This document shows, in pieces, positions 26,958 through 35,361 of a stretch of 49,145 nucleotides of DNA. Source of the stretch: Myxococcales bacterium (lineage in GTDB: Bacteria > Myxococcota > UBA727 > JABDBI01); assembly GCA_023248545.1 (NCBI GenBank), contig JAHFEF010000013.1, positions 2,501-51,645 on the forward strand. Reading direction: 5' to 3'. A program made the translations under genes and the position numbers. How positions within the stretch are numbered: the stretch's first letter is position 1; each line of letters starts with the position of its first letter. Under the pieces are notes generated by a model. The model was not told where the DNA came from. It did no database searches and saw only the letters and a program-made list of their open reading frames with translations.

Positions 26958-28214
26958 GTGAAGAAAAACCGCTTATTTTTGCCCTTAGGCCTTGCGTTGT
27001 TTGTCTTTTCATTGGCCTCTGGTTTCTATTTCGTATGGCAAGAACAAGGTCTGAGCTTAGATAGCCAAGAAGCCAATGAGGAAGTTTTTGAAACCCCTTT
27101 GTTGAGCCGTACCACTGATCGAATCCGGTCTGGGGAGACACTGTCGCAGGCTTTGGCGCGCCATGATTTGTCACAACAAGATGCCTCAGATGTGATTGCT
27201 GCATTGGGCAAAGAGCTTAACTTAAAGCTGATTCGGGCGGGTGACGTCTTTGTGATCGAAAAAAATCTAGGCTATGCACAGGCCCAGTTACCATTTAGTT
27301 TGTTTGAACTCATTCGGCAGGAAACCTATGGTATCCCAGTGCGTTATCGTGTGGTTCGGCCTGAACAAGGTGGGTTGGAAATTGCTCGCATCGATACGCC
27401 GGTCATCCAAAAAAGAAGTATGTTGAGCGGCAAGATATCTTCGAGCTTGTACGAAGGTATTTTATCTGCCGGGGGGGATGCGGGGTTGGTGAATCGATTT
27501 TCAGAGTTATTTGGATGGCAATTAGATTTCTATCGTGAAGCCCAAAAAGGCGATGTATTCAAAGTCATCGTCGAGAGTCGCTACGCTGAAGGTCGGTTGG
27601 TGGGGTACGGCCGTGTTTTAGCCGCCGAGTATAATAACTCAGGAAAAATCTATCGAGGGTTTCATTTTGAGTCACCAGACAACAAAGTCAGTGGCTTTTT
27701 TGACGAACGTGGGCAATCGATCGAAAAAGGGTTTTTGAAAGCACCGATGGCGTTGACGAGGATCACGTCGCGCTATGGTCAACGATTTCACCCGGTTTTG
27801 AGACGTCAAAAGAAACATAATGGTGTCGATTATGGCGCTCCAACGGGTACGCCATTTTGGTCTATTGCTGACGGCGTAGTTCTGGAGGCCCGCTATAGCC
27901 CGACGGCGGGGCGTATGATCCGTATTCGGCACCGGGGTGGATATGTGACGGAGTATTTTCACTCGTCTCGAATTGCTTCTGGCATCAGACCGGGTGCCAG
28001 TGTGAGGCAAAAGCAAATTATCGGCTATGTGGGAACGACGGGTAGAAGCACCGGGCCGCATTTACATTTTGGCATGATGCTCAATAAAAATTATGTAGAT
28101 CCTTCGAGGCAGCGTTTTCCAGCAGGGCAGCCGCTGCCTTCTAGATTCGTCAATAGTTATTTCACCCAGATTAAGCCGTTATTAGAAGAGTTGAAAAAAA
28201 TTGGAGTTTCTTGA
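26958..28214 (+). CDS. M23-family murein endopeptidase
   Basis: 418 residues. It starts with GTG preceded by AAGGGAGA. One N-terminal membrane helix (LFLPLGLALFVFSLASGF), then a LysM/OapA-like region (IRSGETLSQALARHDLS...LKLIRAGDVFVIEK), then a C-terminal LytM/M23 domain: RITSRYGQRFHPV, HNGVDYGAPTGTP, and GPHLHFGM with its HxH zinc ligands. It cuts peptide cross-links in peptidoglycan and probably acts in the periplasm during growth or division, like MepM. The stop overlaps the downstream epmA start by 14 bases. Confidence 0.93.
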   Translation: MKKNRLFLPLGLALFVFSLASGFYFVWQEQGLSLDSQEANEEVFETPLLSRTTDRIRSGETLSQALARHDLSQQDASDVIAALGKELNLKLIRAGDVFVIEKNLGYAQAQLPFSLFELIRQETYGIPVRYRVVRPEQGGLEIARIDTPVIQKRSMLSGKISSSLYEGILSAGGDAGLVNRFSELFGWQLDFYREAQKGDVFKVIVESRYAEGRLVGYGRVLAAEYNNSGKIYRGFHFESPDNKVSGFFDERGQSIEKGFLKAPMALTRITSRYGQRFHPVLRRQKKHNGVDYGAPTGTPFWSIADGVVLEARYSPTAGRMIRIRHRGGYVTEYFHSSRIASGIRPGASVRQKQIIGYVGTTGRSTGPHLHFGMMLNKNYVDPSRQRFPAGQPLPSRFVNSYFTQIKPLLEELKKIGVS

Positions 28215-29112
28215 GCTCAGGCACCGGGCGAAGCAGATCACCCGGCGATATTTTGATGAACAGGGCTTTGTAGAAGTCGATTCTCCTGTTTTAATACCTC
28301 ATAATGCCGTCGAGGCTTATATTGACCCGATCTGGGTGGGTGATCTCGAATTGCGTACGAGTCCTGAGATCTATCATAAGCGCTTGTTGGCTCGTGGGTG
28401 TCAAAAAATATACGAACTAGGGCATGTGTTTCGCGACGAACAGCCCGGGCGGATACACCTGCGTGAGTTTACGCTGTTGGAGTGGTACCGTGTGGGGGCT
28501 TCTCTGACGGATCTCGTACAGGATTGTGAAAATTTATTTCATGCTTTGGCGCCGGATTTATTCTCTGCGAAATTTGAAACCAGAACACTTCAGGAGCTTT
28601 GGCTCGAGTATGCGCGCATAGATTTGCGGCAGGCTTTGCAAGAAAGCAACTTGGTATCGAGAGTTCAAGAAGCTGGCTTTATTTTGCGAGATCAGGCTGA
28701 TTTTTCCGACGCCTTTCATCATGTGATGCTGACAGTGATCGAACCTCGCATTGGCCAGCAGACGCCCTGTGTGGTAACAAGATGGCCGCGTGAATTGGCA
28801 GCGCTTGCACGCCTGTGCAACGACGACGCTTTGTTTGCTGAACGATTCGAGATCTATTTCAGAAAAACAGAGTTGGCCAATGCGTTTTTTGAACTCACGG
28901 ATCCCATCGAACAGAGAGATCGCTTTATGGCAGAAGCCAATCTGAAAGAACAGTTAGGCAAACGGAGATCACAGTTGGATCATGCGTTTTTGGCTGAGCT
29001 TAATTTTATTCCCCCGACAGCCGGCATAGCAGTTGGTTTTGATCGGCTTTTGATGCTGATAGCAGGTACGATGCAGATCTCTGACGTAACGAATTTTTTA
29101 AAAAAAATTTGA
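28201..29112 (+). CDS. epmA: elongation factor P lysine lysyltransferase EpmA
   Basis: 303 residues. It is a paralogue of the class II lysyl-tRNA synthetase core without the anticodon domain. Motifs are FVEVDSPVLIP, LRTSPEIYHKRLL, ELGHVFRDEQPGRIHLREFTLLEWYR (read in pieces) and the C-terminal GIAVGFDRLLMLIAG motif 3. EpmA adds beta-lysine to EF-P, easing translation of polyproline stretches. Neither efp nor epmB is in the window. The start is a TTG inside the end of the M23 gene; the conserved fold begins almost at once, so little if anything is missing at the N-terminus. Confidence 0.88.
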   Translation: MEFLELRHRAKQITRRYFDEQGFVEVDSPVLIPHNAVEAYIDPIWVGDLELRTSPEIYHKRLLARGCQKIYELGHVFRDEQPGRIHLREFTLLEWYRVGASLTDLVQDCENLFHALAPDLFSAKFETRTLQELWLEYARIDLRQALQESNLVSRVQEAGFILRDQADFSDAFHHVMLTVIEPRIGQQTPCVVTRWPRELAALARLCNDDALFAERFEIYFRKTELANAFFELTDPIEQRDRFMAEANLKEQLGKRRSQLDHAFLAELNFIPPTAGIAVGFDRLLMLIAGTMQISDVTNFLKKI

Positions 29113-29150
29113 ATTCAAATCCCTTTTGCGCGTATGTGTAAAAGTACCTT

Positions 29151-29170
29151 ATGTCACAATGGGGTGACAT
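29151..29170. promoter_or_regulatory. palindrome upstream of the S8 protease
   Basis: ATGTCAC and GTGACAT form a perfect 7-bp inverted repeat with a 6-base spacer, 17 bases before the protease ATG and just upstream of its GGGGGT ribosome binding site. It could be an operator, or a hairpin in the leader. No T tract follows, so it is not a terminator. Confidence 0.4.
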
Positions 29171-29186
29171 TTATCCGGGGGTTTGA

Positions 29187-30770
29187 ATGGGCGTTAGAAC
29201 GTGGACGGGTTCTCTGTTTTTAGCTGCTTCTATGTTGACTCTGCCTACTTTTGCTGAGTCGAAAAATAATCGATTAATTGTTCGTTTCAAAGAAGGTATT
29301 AGTTCGTTTGCTGCGGATACAATTCATAAGAGTTTAGGCATTGGATCTTCAAAAAAACTTCATCATTTGGGGGCCATCGAGGTGGTTGAGCTGCCCAGAG
29401 GACTTTCTGCGGAAAAAGCCGAAGAGATGTATCGTAGAAATTCAAATATTCTATCTGTGGAGCGGGATTTTAAGATTCGTGTGAATCCAATTAAGAAAGA
29501 AACGGGAAACTATGCTCAGCAGTGGGCGCTGAACAACACCGGCCAGAAAGTTGGCAAATATGTGGGTAAAACCGATGCAGACATCAACGGTCCTGAGGCC
29601 TGGGAACTCACCAAAGGCGATCGCGACGTTGTTTTGGGGATCATCGACACGGGTATTTGGTACAAACATGCAGATCTAGCAGACAATATCTGGAACAATC
29701 CGGGTGAAATCGCTGACAATGGCATCGACGATGACGGCAATGGCTATATCGATGATGTTCATGGCATCAACGCGATGGATAAGACGGGCGATCCGTTGGA
29801 TGACAACGGTCATGGAACGCATTGTTCTGGAATCATGGGCGGCACGAACGCCAGTGGAAAAGGTGTTTTTGGCATCAATCAAAAAGTGAGCATTGTAGGT
29901 TGTAAATTCTTGGACTCAGAAGGCAGTGGCAATATGAGTGATGCGCTGGTTTGCATGGACTATTTCTCGAAATTGAAGACCCGAGCTGAACATCCAGTGA
30001 ACATTGTTGCGATTAATGCCTCGTGGGGTGGTGGTGGTAGCTCTAAAGCCATGCAGGATGCGATTAAAACGCTTGGAAACAATGGCATCTTATTTGTGGC
30101 GGCAGCAGGCAATGAAAGCGCAGACAATGACAAGGTGGGTAGTTATCCCGCAAATTATAAGCTGGCGAATATTATTTCTGTGGCTGCGACCAATAATCGA
30201 GACCAGTTGTCCAATTTTTCAAACTTCGGTGCCAAGAGCGTTCACGTCGGTGCGCCCGGCGAGGACATCATGAGTACTTTTTTGAACGGCGAGTACCAAA
30301 TTTTTAGTGGAACCTCGATGGCCACGCCATATGTGACGGGTTTGATTGGTTTGCTCAAGGCCAATGATCCGAGTCTCACTTGGAAGCAGTTGAAAAACCT
30401 CGTGATGGCAGGCGGAACGTCGTTGAATTCATTGTCAACCAAAGTGGTGTCTGGTCGTCGAATTCGTGCGGCAGATAAAGATGGAAAGGGATCTCTGACT
30501 TGCTCTAACCAAACATCGCATGCTCGAATTTTACCGGCGAGCTCAACCGTGACGGCCAAAGTAGGTGACGTTGTCGACTTTTCGGTGATCAACATCAAGT
30601 GTGGCGAGCCAGATGGCGCTCCGAGCATGGCGGTGAACATGGGTCGTTCGGTGGACTTTGTGGACCCTGATCAAGATGGTGTTTATTCGGCTGCGTGGAC
30701 CCCAGATTCGCCTGGAAGCTATGATTTTGACCTAGGCAATGGCGACTCGGTAACGGTCAACGTTCAGTAG
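29187..30770 (+). CDS. secreted subtilisin-like (S8) serine protease
   Basis: 527 residues. Signal peptide to about TFAES; an inhibitor-I9-like propeptide (RLIVRFKEGISSF...VVELPRGLSAEKAEEMYR) then the peptidase: D154 in GIIDTGIW, H209 in NGHGTHCSG, oxyanion N309 in AAGNES and S377 in SGTSMATPYV. After the catalytic domain (~residue 425) there is a ~100-residue Ser/Val-rich beta domain ending in DSVTVNVQ, probably a C-terminal accessory (P- or Ig-like) domain. It should be exported and self-activated. GGGGGT precedes the ATG. It heads a run of three protease genes. Confidence 0.94.
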   Translation: MGVRTWTGSLFLAASMLTLPTFAESKNNRLIVRFKEGISSFAADTIHKSLGIGSSKKLHHLGAIEVVELPRGLSAEKAEEMYRRNSNILSVERDFKIRVNPIKKETGNYAQQWALNNTGQKVGKYVGKTDADINGPEAWELTKGDRDVVLGIIDTGIWYKHADLADNIWNNPGEIADNGIDDDGNGYIDDVHGINAMDKTGDPLDDNGHGTHCSGIMGGTNASGKGVFGINQKVSIVGCKFLDSEGSGNMSDALVCMDYFSKLKTRAEHPVNIVAINASWGGGGSSKAMQDAIKTLGNNGILFVAAAGNESADNDKVGSYPANYKLANIISVAATNNRDQLSNFSNFGAKSVHVGAPGEDIMSTFLNGEYQIFSGTSMATPYVTGLIGLLKANDPSLTWKQLKNLVMAGGTSLNSLSTKVVSGRRIRAADKDGKGSLTCSNQTSHARILPASSTVTAKVGDVVDFSVINIKCGEPDGAPSMAVNMGRSVDFVDPDQDGVYSAAWTPDSPGSYDFDLGNGDSVTVNVQ

Positions 30771-30811
30771 CAAACAGCCAATCGAAGGCTTTCGCCAATA
30801 GAACCTGAATC

Positions 30812-31681
30812 ATGAGAATGGTTTTGGTTTCATTGGCTTTTTTGTTGTTGTCATGTGGTTCTGAAAAACCTCAAGATTTCGAGTCTTTGCGAACTCCGAT
30901 TATCAACGGTCAAAAATGCTTGGCCTCCGAGTTTCCGAGCTCGGTAGAAATTTTGATAGATGCTTTAGTGGATGTTTCACCGCTGGGGGTGCGTCATATT
31001 GTGAGTCAAATTTGCGGCGGCACGCTGATTCGGCCAGATGTTGTTTTGACAGCCGCGCATTGTTTGGATGAGAACGAAATTACACAAGGTTTTGGAAGGA
31101 TGCTGAAGTTACGCTTTGCTGTGATTTCCGACTTAAATCTCAAGACTTTTAGACAGGGGCGGCAGATTCCTAAGTATGCTGTTTGGGCATCCAAATGGGT
31201 CATGCACGAGCAGTATGGAGAAGAAGTATCTGCACAGGGTACTGGTTTACAGAAGGACAACGATATTGGCTTGTTGTTTTTATCCAAGGCACTTTCTGTG
31301 CCACCGGCCCAAATATTGAGCCCCATGGAACAGCAATTTTTGACACAGGGTTCTGTCGTGAATATTGTCGGTTGGGGTCAACAGGCCGTTGAGTCTGAGC
31401 AGCAAGATTCTAAGACCGCGTTGAGTAAAATGTGCGCTCAAACACGCATTAACGAGCTTGGCGAGTTTGAAATACAGGTTGGCTCAGATGCGCAGAGCGC
31501 CCGAAAGTGTTTTGGGGATTCTGGAGGGGCCAGTTATCTCACACTTCCAAATGGCGAGCAGCGTTTGATTGGTGTGACTTCACATTCCTATGACTCTGAA
31601 GGTTGTACCAAAGGAGGCGTAGACACGCGCGTGGATGCCTATTGGAACTGGATTCATGATACAATAAATCATGGGTTATAA
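30812..31681 (+). CDS. trypsin-like (S1) serine protease lipoprotein
   Basis: 289 residues. It has a lipobox (LLLSCGS, Cys15), so the protease is lipid-anchored. The trypsin fold is plain: IINGQKCLASEFPSSV at the activated N-terminus, H83 in LTAAHCLDE, D151 in DNDIGLLFL, VGWGQ, and S237 in CFGDSGGAS. There is no long propeptide between the lipid anchor and IING, about 15 residues. It overlaps the next gene by 11 bases. A surface- or periplasm-facing endopeptidase is likely; the specificity residue before the catalytic Ser cannot be assigned safely. Confidence 0.93.
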   Translation: MRMVLVSLAFLLLSCGSEKPQDFESLRTPIINGQKCLASEFPSSVEILIDALVDVSPLGVRHIVSQICGGTLIRPDVVLTAAHCLDENEITQGFGRMLKLRFAVISDLNLKTFRQGRQIPKYAVWASKWVMHEQYGEEVSAQGTGLQKDNDIGLLFLSKALSVPPAQILSPMEQQFLTQGSVVNIVGWGQQAVESEQQDSKTALSKMCAQTRINELGEFEIQVGSDAQSARKCFGDSGGASYLTLPNGEQRLIGVTSHSYDSEGCTKGGVDTRVDAYWNWIHDTINHGL

Positions 31682-32375
31682 AATTCAATCTGGCATGTCG
31701 ACCGTCTTAAACCCGTTTGGGCCAGACTGGTCGACAGCTCCACGGGATGTGTCTGAAGCGACTTCTGTGGGTGAGCAGGTCGAAGATTCGCTCTTCGGGA
31801 AAAAAAAGCCGCCGCTCTTAGACGAAGATGAGTTCCCAGATGCGGCCAAAGTGCTCGCTCAATTGGACAAATACCGTCGAAAGATTGTAAATCTCATCGG
31901 TGATCCGGAGACCGACTATTTCTTGCAGCTGGCCGACGGTACCATCGCGATGATTGACACCCATGGGATGATCATGGTGGGAATTAAGTTTCTCATGAAA
32001 TTCAAAGACAACATGCCAGTTTTGGTCGGGGCCATTGCACATGAAATTGGTCACAGACCCAAACGCTGGGCGGAATACAAACAACAAAAGCCGCTGAATA
32101 TCGCAGAACTGCAAAAACTTTGTCGCTACGAAGAAACCCGGGCTGACTTATTTGCCGGCCGAGCATTGGCTGAACTGGGCATGAGCTGCGAGCCTATGAT
32201 CCAATTTTTAAAAGATCTTGAAGAGGGGCCACACCCAGAATATTTTCCCGCCAAAATGCGCGCCGATGTGATTCGAGAAGGCTTTCGTGAGCAAACTGGC
32301 AAAGTGAAAACCCGCCAGAAACTTTGGCCAGAATTAGAAAAGATAGCCCCCAAGGGCCATATTGGGGATTTTTAG
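31671..32375 (+). CDS. M48-like zinc metallopeptidase
   Basis: 234 residues. H124-E-I-G-H128 forms the HExxH zinc site, preceded by PVLVGAIA as in M48 peptidases; the third ligand is likely in EETRADLFAGRALAELG (E154/E155), which matches the E-x3-D pattern of M48. The usual M48 core precedes it (DYFLQLADGTIAMIDTHG). No signal peptide or membrane helix is seen, so it may be cytoplasmic, unlike HtpX. The start could be 31671 or 31695 (MSTVLNPF); neither has a clear ribosome binding site, and translation may be coupled to the overlapping S1 gene. Confidence 0.78.
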   Translation: MGYKIQSGMSTVLNPFGPDWSTAPRDVSEATSVGEQVEDSLFGKKKPPLLDEDEFPDAAKVLAQLDKYRRKIVNLIGDPETDYFLQLADGTIAMIDTHGMIMVGIKFLMKFKDNMPVLVGAIAHEIGHRPKRWAEYKQQKPLNIAELQKLCRYEETRADLFAGRALAELGMSCEPMIQFLKDLEEGPHPEYFPAKMRADVIREGFREQTGKVKTRQKLWPELEKIAPKGHIGDF

Positions 32376-32391
32376 AACCAAATCAAAGATT

Positions 32392-32438
32392 GGATTGCAT
32401 TCCATATATTTTCGTGTAATAATAGGATTATGTTCCAT
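32392..32438. promoter_or_regulatory. direct repeats overlapping the start of the DUF4143 ATPase
   Basis: GGATTGCATTCCAT (32392-32405) and GGATTATGTTCCAT (32425-32438) match at 11 of 14 bases and are spaced 33 bases, about three helical turns, start to start. The second copy contains the ATG of the ATPase gene. They look like a repressor site for autoregulation; this is inference. Confidence 0.35.
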
Positions 32439-33656
32439 GATCTTCGGGCCCTGAGTCAGCGCTTTTTGAGGCTTAAAAACGTCCAATATCGGCGCTATTT
32501 TATTCAATCCACTCCGCTGAAAACTAGATTGAGCCTGATTCTTGGGCAGCGGGGGGTTGGAAAAACAACGACGTTGATTCAGCATTTGCTGGACCAAGTT
32601 CAAGGCGTTTATTTAGATCCAAGGATTATGTATGTTCAGGCGGATCACTTTTTGATGGGGAATACGACTCTGTATGACATCGCAGAGCAATTTCAAAATC
32701 TGGGTGGTCAGTGGTTGGCGATCGATGAAATACACAAGTATCCTGATTGGTCTAAGGAACTAAAAAGCATTTACGACACGTTTCCAGAACTTAGTTTGGT
32801 GGTTTCAGGCAGCTCGCTGCTTGAAATTCACAAGGGTACTCATGATCTGGCTCGCCGGGCTGTTTCCTATCATATGGAGGGTATGTCGTTTCGAGAGTAT
32901 CTTGAACTCACAGGCGGTTTCAAATTAGATGCGCTGACTTTGAGCGAGTTGACCACGCAACATGTTTCGGTGGCGCATACCATCAAAGACACCCTTCAAA
33001 AGCACAATCGAAAATTGCTTGTCGAATTCAAGCAGTATCTCAAGACGGGCTACTATCCGTATTATTTTGAAATCAACAACGAGCAAGCTTATTGGATGAC
33101 CGTCGAACAAAATTTTCATGCGACGCTGGATTCTGACCTTGCCTCTGTCTACCCAAGCATGACCCATGTTTCCATCGCTAAAATCAAAAAACTATTGATT
33201 TTCATCTCGAGTTCGGTCCCATTTATTCCCAACTGGGAGAGTCTCAAGAATGAGCTTGATATGGGTGATACGCGAACCGTGAAAACCTATTTTAAATATC
33301 TTGAAGATGCAGGCTTGATCCGTAGTGTTCAGACCGTCAGCACAAAACCCAGCTTGAATAAATCGGGCAAAATCTATCTGAACAATCCCAACCAAATGTA
33401 TGCGATGACTTTAAACGAGGCCAACATAGGCACAGTTCGAGAAACTTTCTTTTTGAGTATGTTATCGCCGAGCCACAATGTTAGATTGCCAGATACGGGT
33501 GACTTTCGAGTGGACAAATACCTATTTGAAGTGGGTGGAAGAAGAAAAAACTTTGAACAAATCAAGGGCCAGACGAATTCTTTTCTGGCCTGTGACGACC
33601 TGGAACTCGGAATTGGAAACAGAATTCCACTGTGGATGTTTGGTTTTTTGTACTAA
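32430..33656 (+). CDS. AAA ATPase with DUF4143-type C-terminus
   Basis: 408 residues. Walker A is GQRGVGKTT (residues 39-47), Walker B WLAIDEIHKY, and VVSGSSLLEI is the sensor. The middle contains PYYFEIN...YWMTVEQ, followed by a winged-helix-like segment (TRTVKTYFKYLEDAGLI) and the C-terminal VDKYLFEVGGRRKNF, typical of DUF4143. This is a widespread, often horizontally moved family with no firm function, distinct from the DUF234 ATPase at 2539-3978. The ATG follows AGGATT. It meets the next gene tail to tail with a 4-base overlap. Confidence 0.85.
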   Translation: MFHDLRALSQRFLRLKNVQYRRYFIQSTPLKTRLSLILGQRGVGKTTTLIQHLLDQVQGVYLDPRIMYVQADHFLMGNTTLYDIAEQFQNLGGQWLAIDEIHKYPDWSKELKSIYDTFPELSLVVSGSSLLEIHKGTHDLARRAVSYHMEGMSFREYLELTGGFKLDALTLSELTTQHVSVAHTIKDTLQKHNRKLLVEFKQYLKTGYYPYYFEINNEQAYWMTVEQNFHATLDSDLASVYPSMTHVSIAKIKKLLIFISSSVPFIPNWESLKNELDMGDTRTVKTYFKYLEDAGLIRSVQTVSTKPSLNKSGKIYLNNPNQMYAMTLNEANIGTVRETFFLSMLSPSHNVRLPDTGDFRVDKYLFEVGGRRKNFEQIKGQTNSFLACDDLELGIGNRIPLWMFGFLY

Positions 33657-34237
33657 AACGGAGCATTGTTTCTTAACCGTTTAACAGAGAACATCGAAAC
33701 GAGTGGAGCAATAGCGGTTATCGATTTAATAATTATCCAAGCATCATAGGTAGTTTGAAAGGATGGGGCTGGCTTGCAAGTTTTGTCTGCACTGCAGCTT
33801 GTGTCATCCCAACAGGGCGTCTGGTTGTCACACAAGAGATTGAGGGTTGAAAGTTGAACACCCTGCGCCACGACGTTAACCAACCATGGGACGGTGTACA
33901 ACAGGACCAGTCTCATACTGATCTTGTCTTTGCTCTGTAAATTCGAGACGAACAGGGTTGTCGCCATGATGAATTCTATTACGGCCGCTGAAGTTGCTAC
34001 ATAGCCTACCCATTGCGCCGTGGATGCTTGATTGGCCTGATGTTTATCTGGGAGATTCCCTGTGGCATCGCTGTTTTCTTTGAGCAAGGCAAGAGAGAGC
34101 AGGAATTCTGTTGTAGCTGCCGCGATCGTGATTGGGGTTGTGATCGATAAGATGAGCTGGCCAGTATGCTGGCCAGAGGCAGATGGGCTAGTCAAAGCCA
34201 AGAGGGTGAATGCAGCGATAAGAACGTGTTTTTTCAT
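33653..34237 (-). CDS. exported Cys-motif membrane protein C, paralogue of the operon's first gene
   Basis: 194 residues from an ATG with GGAG upstream; longer in-frame starts are shadows in the preceding gene. A signal peptide (ending near SPSASG) is followed by about four hydrophobic segments. The C-terminal ~65 residues align with the protein at 35358-35984: VVAQGVQLSTLNLLCDNQTPCWDD, SCSADKTC and an ending hydrophobic helix, against VVAHAIG...LCDPNTPCWD and ECVTQGNC. The shared LCDxxTPCWD motif with two further cysteines suggests a disulfide-stabilised loop outside the membrane. Its ATG overlaps the middle gene's stop (ATGA). I recognise no family. Confidence 0.7.
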   Translation of the reverse strand: MKKHVLIAAFTLLALTSPSASGQHTGQLILSITTPITIAAATTEFLLSLALLKENSDATGNLPDKHQANQASTAQWVGYVATSAAVIEFIMATTLFVSNLQSKDKISMRLVLLYTVPWLVNVVAQGVQLSTLNLLCDNQTPCWDDTSCSADKTCKPAPSFQTTYDAWIIIKSITAIAPLVSMFSVKRLRNNAPF

Positions 34238-35361
34238 GAATCGCTCCAAGCTTGAATTCGAACGGTTTGTTTTCTTATCGACCACAGCCAGTAAAGAAAA
34301 CGCACAAATGGGTCTGTGATTTGATAAGATTCTCTCCCTGCCATGTAATAGGTTTTGATGCTTAGAAACAGCATCGGGACACACCAAGGTGATAGCATGG
34401 CAATAGGCGTGGCGAGTATCCACGACAAATAAGTGTCAAAATGCCCTGCGACAAATAGGTCCAGGCCCAGTGCGACTGTTGAGGCTGCGTTTAGAATCAG
34501 ACCTTGTTTAGAGGGATTCAGATCCATCTGTCTTCGCCGTTCGACCGCATCAAACGACCGGGTCATTGCATGATTGAATTTACCTAATGCGCCCGTGTTA
34601 CTGTCGAATCGATCTACTAAGAGTGGATAAAAACCCATCATGGCATTCCATGGTATTTCGACAAATGAGAGGATATGCTCGATAACATCACCCACAAGTG
34701 GGTGGGCTTTCGGTCTGGTCAATAAAGCCATCAGGGCCTTAATCAGTGGTTTGCCTCTGGGCAAGACGGGGACAGGTCTGACATTGGGCCATAGATCCTC
34801 CAGCTGCTCCCCGGGTATCAGATCGGGTGGCGACTCTTGCACGTCATGCGACGCTATTAATGGATGCAGTGCCATCTCATAAATTTGGTATGCCAGAAAA
34901 CCTGAGATGATGCAGCCAACCCCGGCGATAAACAGGTTGGTGGTTCGATCAGCGACGGATTTTGGAACCGGTTCCATACGGTGACTCGTGTTGGTAAACA
35001 GTTCGACGAAGGGGTCTGTAGGATGGGTCCGGTTGCTGGCAACGAGATAGCGGCCCGCATATTTTCTTTCGGATTCAAGTACAAAGGGTCGCGGCGTTTC
35101 AAAGTGCTTTTCATGCGCAATCAGCTGCATTCTCAACGCCTCTTGAATCGGCGGGCAGGGCATGACAGTAACATCTTCGTTAGTTTGAAGCGTTTGATTC
35201 CATAGCCGAACAAATTCTGCCGTGGCGTTGTCGTTTTTGCTCACGATTGCATAGTCAATGCCAGTCAGGTTATCCGTGAAAGCCAACACGCACGATGTTT
35301 GCGCCTGTGCCTGACTGGCTACCATGAGCATCAGCGTGTTGAAAATCATGAGGTGCTTCAT
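34234..35361 (-). CDS. exported membrane protein B of the Cys-motif operon
   Basis: 375 residues with a signal peptide ending near SQAQAQ. A ~115-residue soluble region with cysteines (SCVLAF, VMPCPP) precedes a membrane helix near residues 143-163 (LFIAGVGCIISGFLAYQIYEMAL), a Pro-rich linker (PPDLIPGEQL, VRPVPVLPRGKP), then several hydrophobic segments (HPLVGDVIEHILSF; STVALGLDLFVAGHF; WILATPIAMLSPWCVPMLFL). Start and stop overlap the flanking genes by 4 bases each, so all three are coupled. Function unknown; a membrane complex with the two paralogues is plausible. Confidence 0.7.
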   Translation of the reverse strand: MKHLMIFNTLMLMVASQAQAQTSCVLAFTDNLTGIDYAIVSKNDNATAEFVRLWNQTLQTNEDVTVMPCPPIQEALRMQLIAHEKHFETPRPFVLESERKYAGRYLVASNRTHPTDPFVELFTNTSHRMEPVPKSVADRTTNLFIAGVGCIISGFLAYQIYEMALHPLIASHDVQESPPDLIPGEQLEDLWPNVRPVPVLPRGKPLIKALMALLTRPKAHPLVGDVIEHILSFVEIPWNAMMGFYPLLVDRFDSNTGALGKFNHAMTRSFDAVERRRQMDLNPSKQGLILNAASTVALGLDLFVAGHFDTYLSWILATPIAMLSPWCVPMLFLSIKTYYMAGRESYQITDPFVRFLYWLWSIRKQTVRIQAWSDS

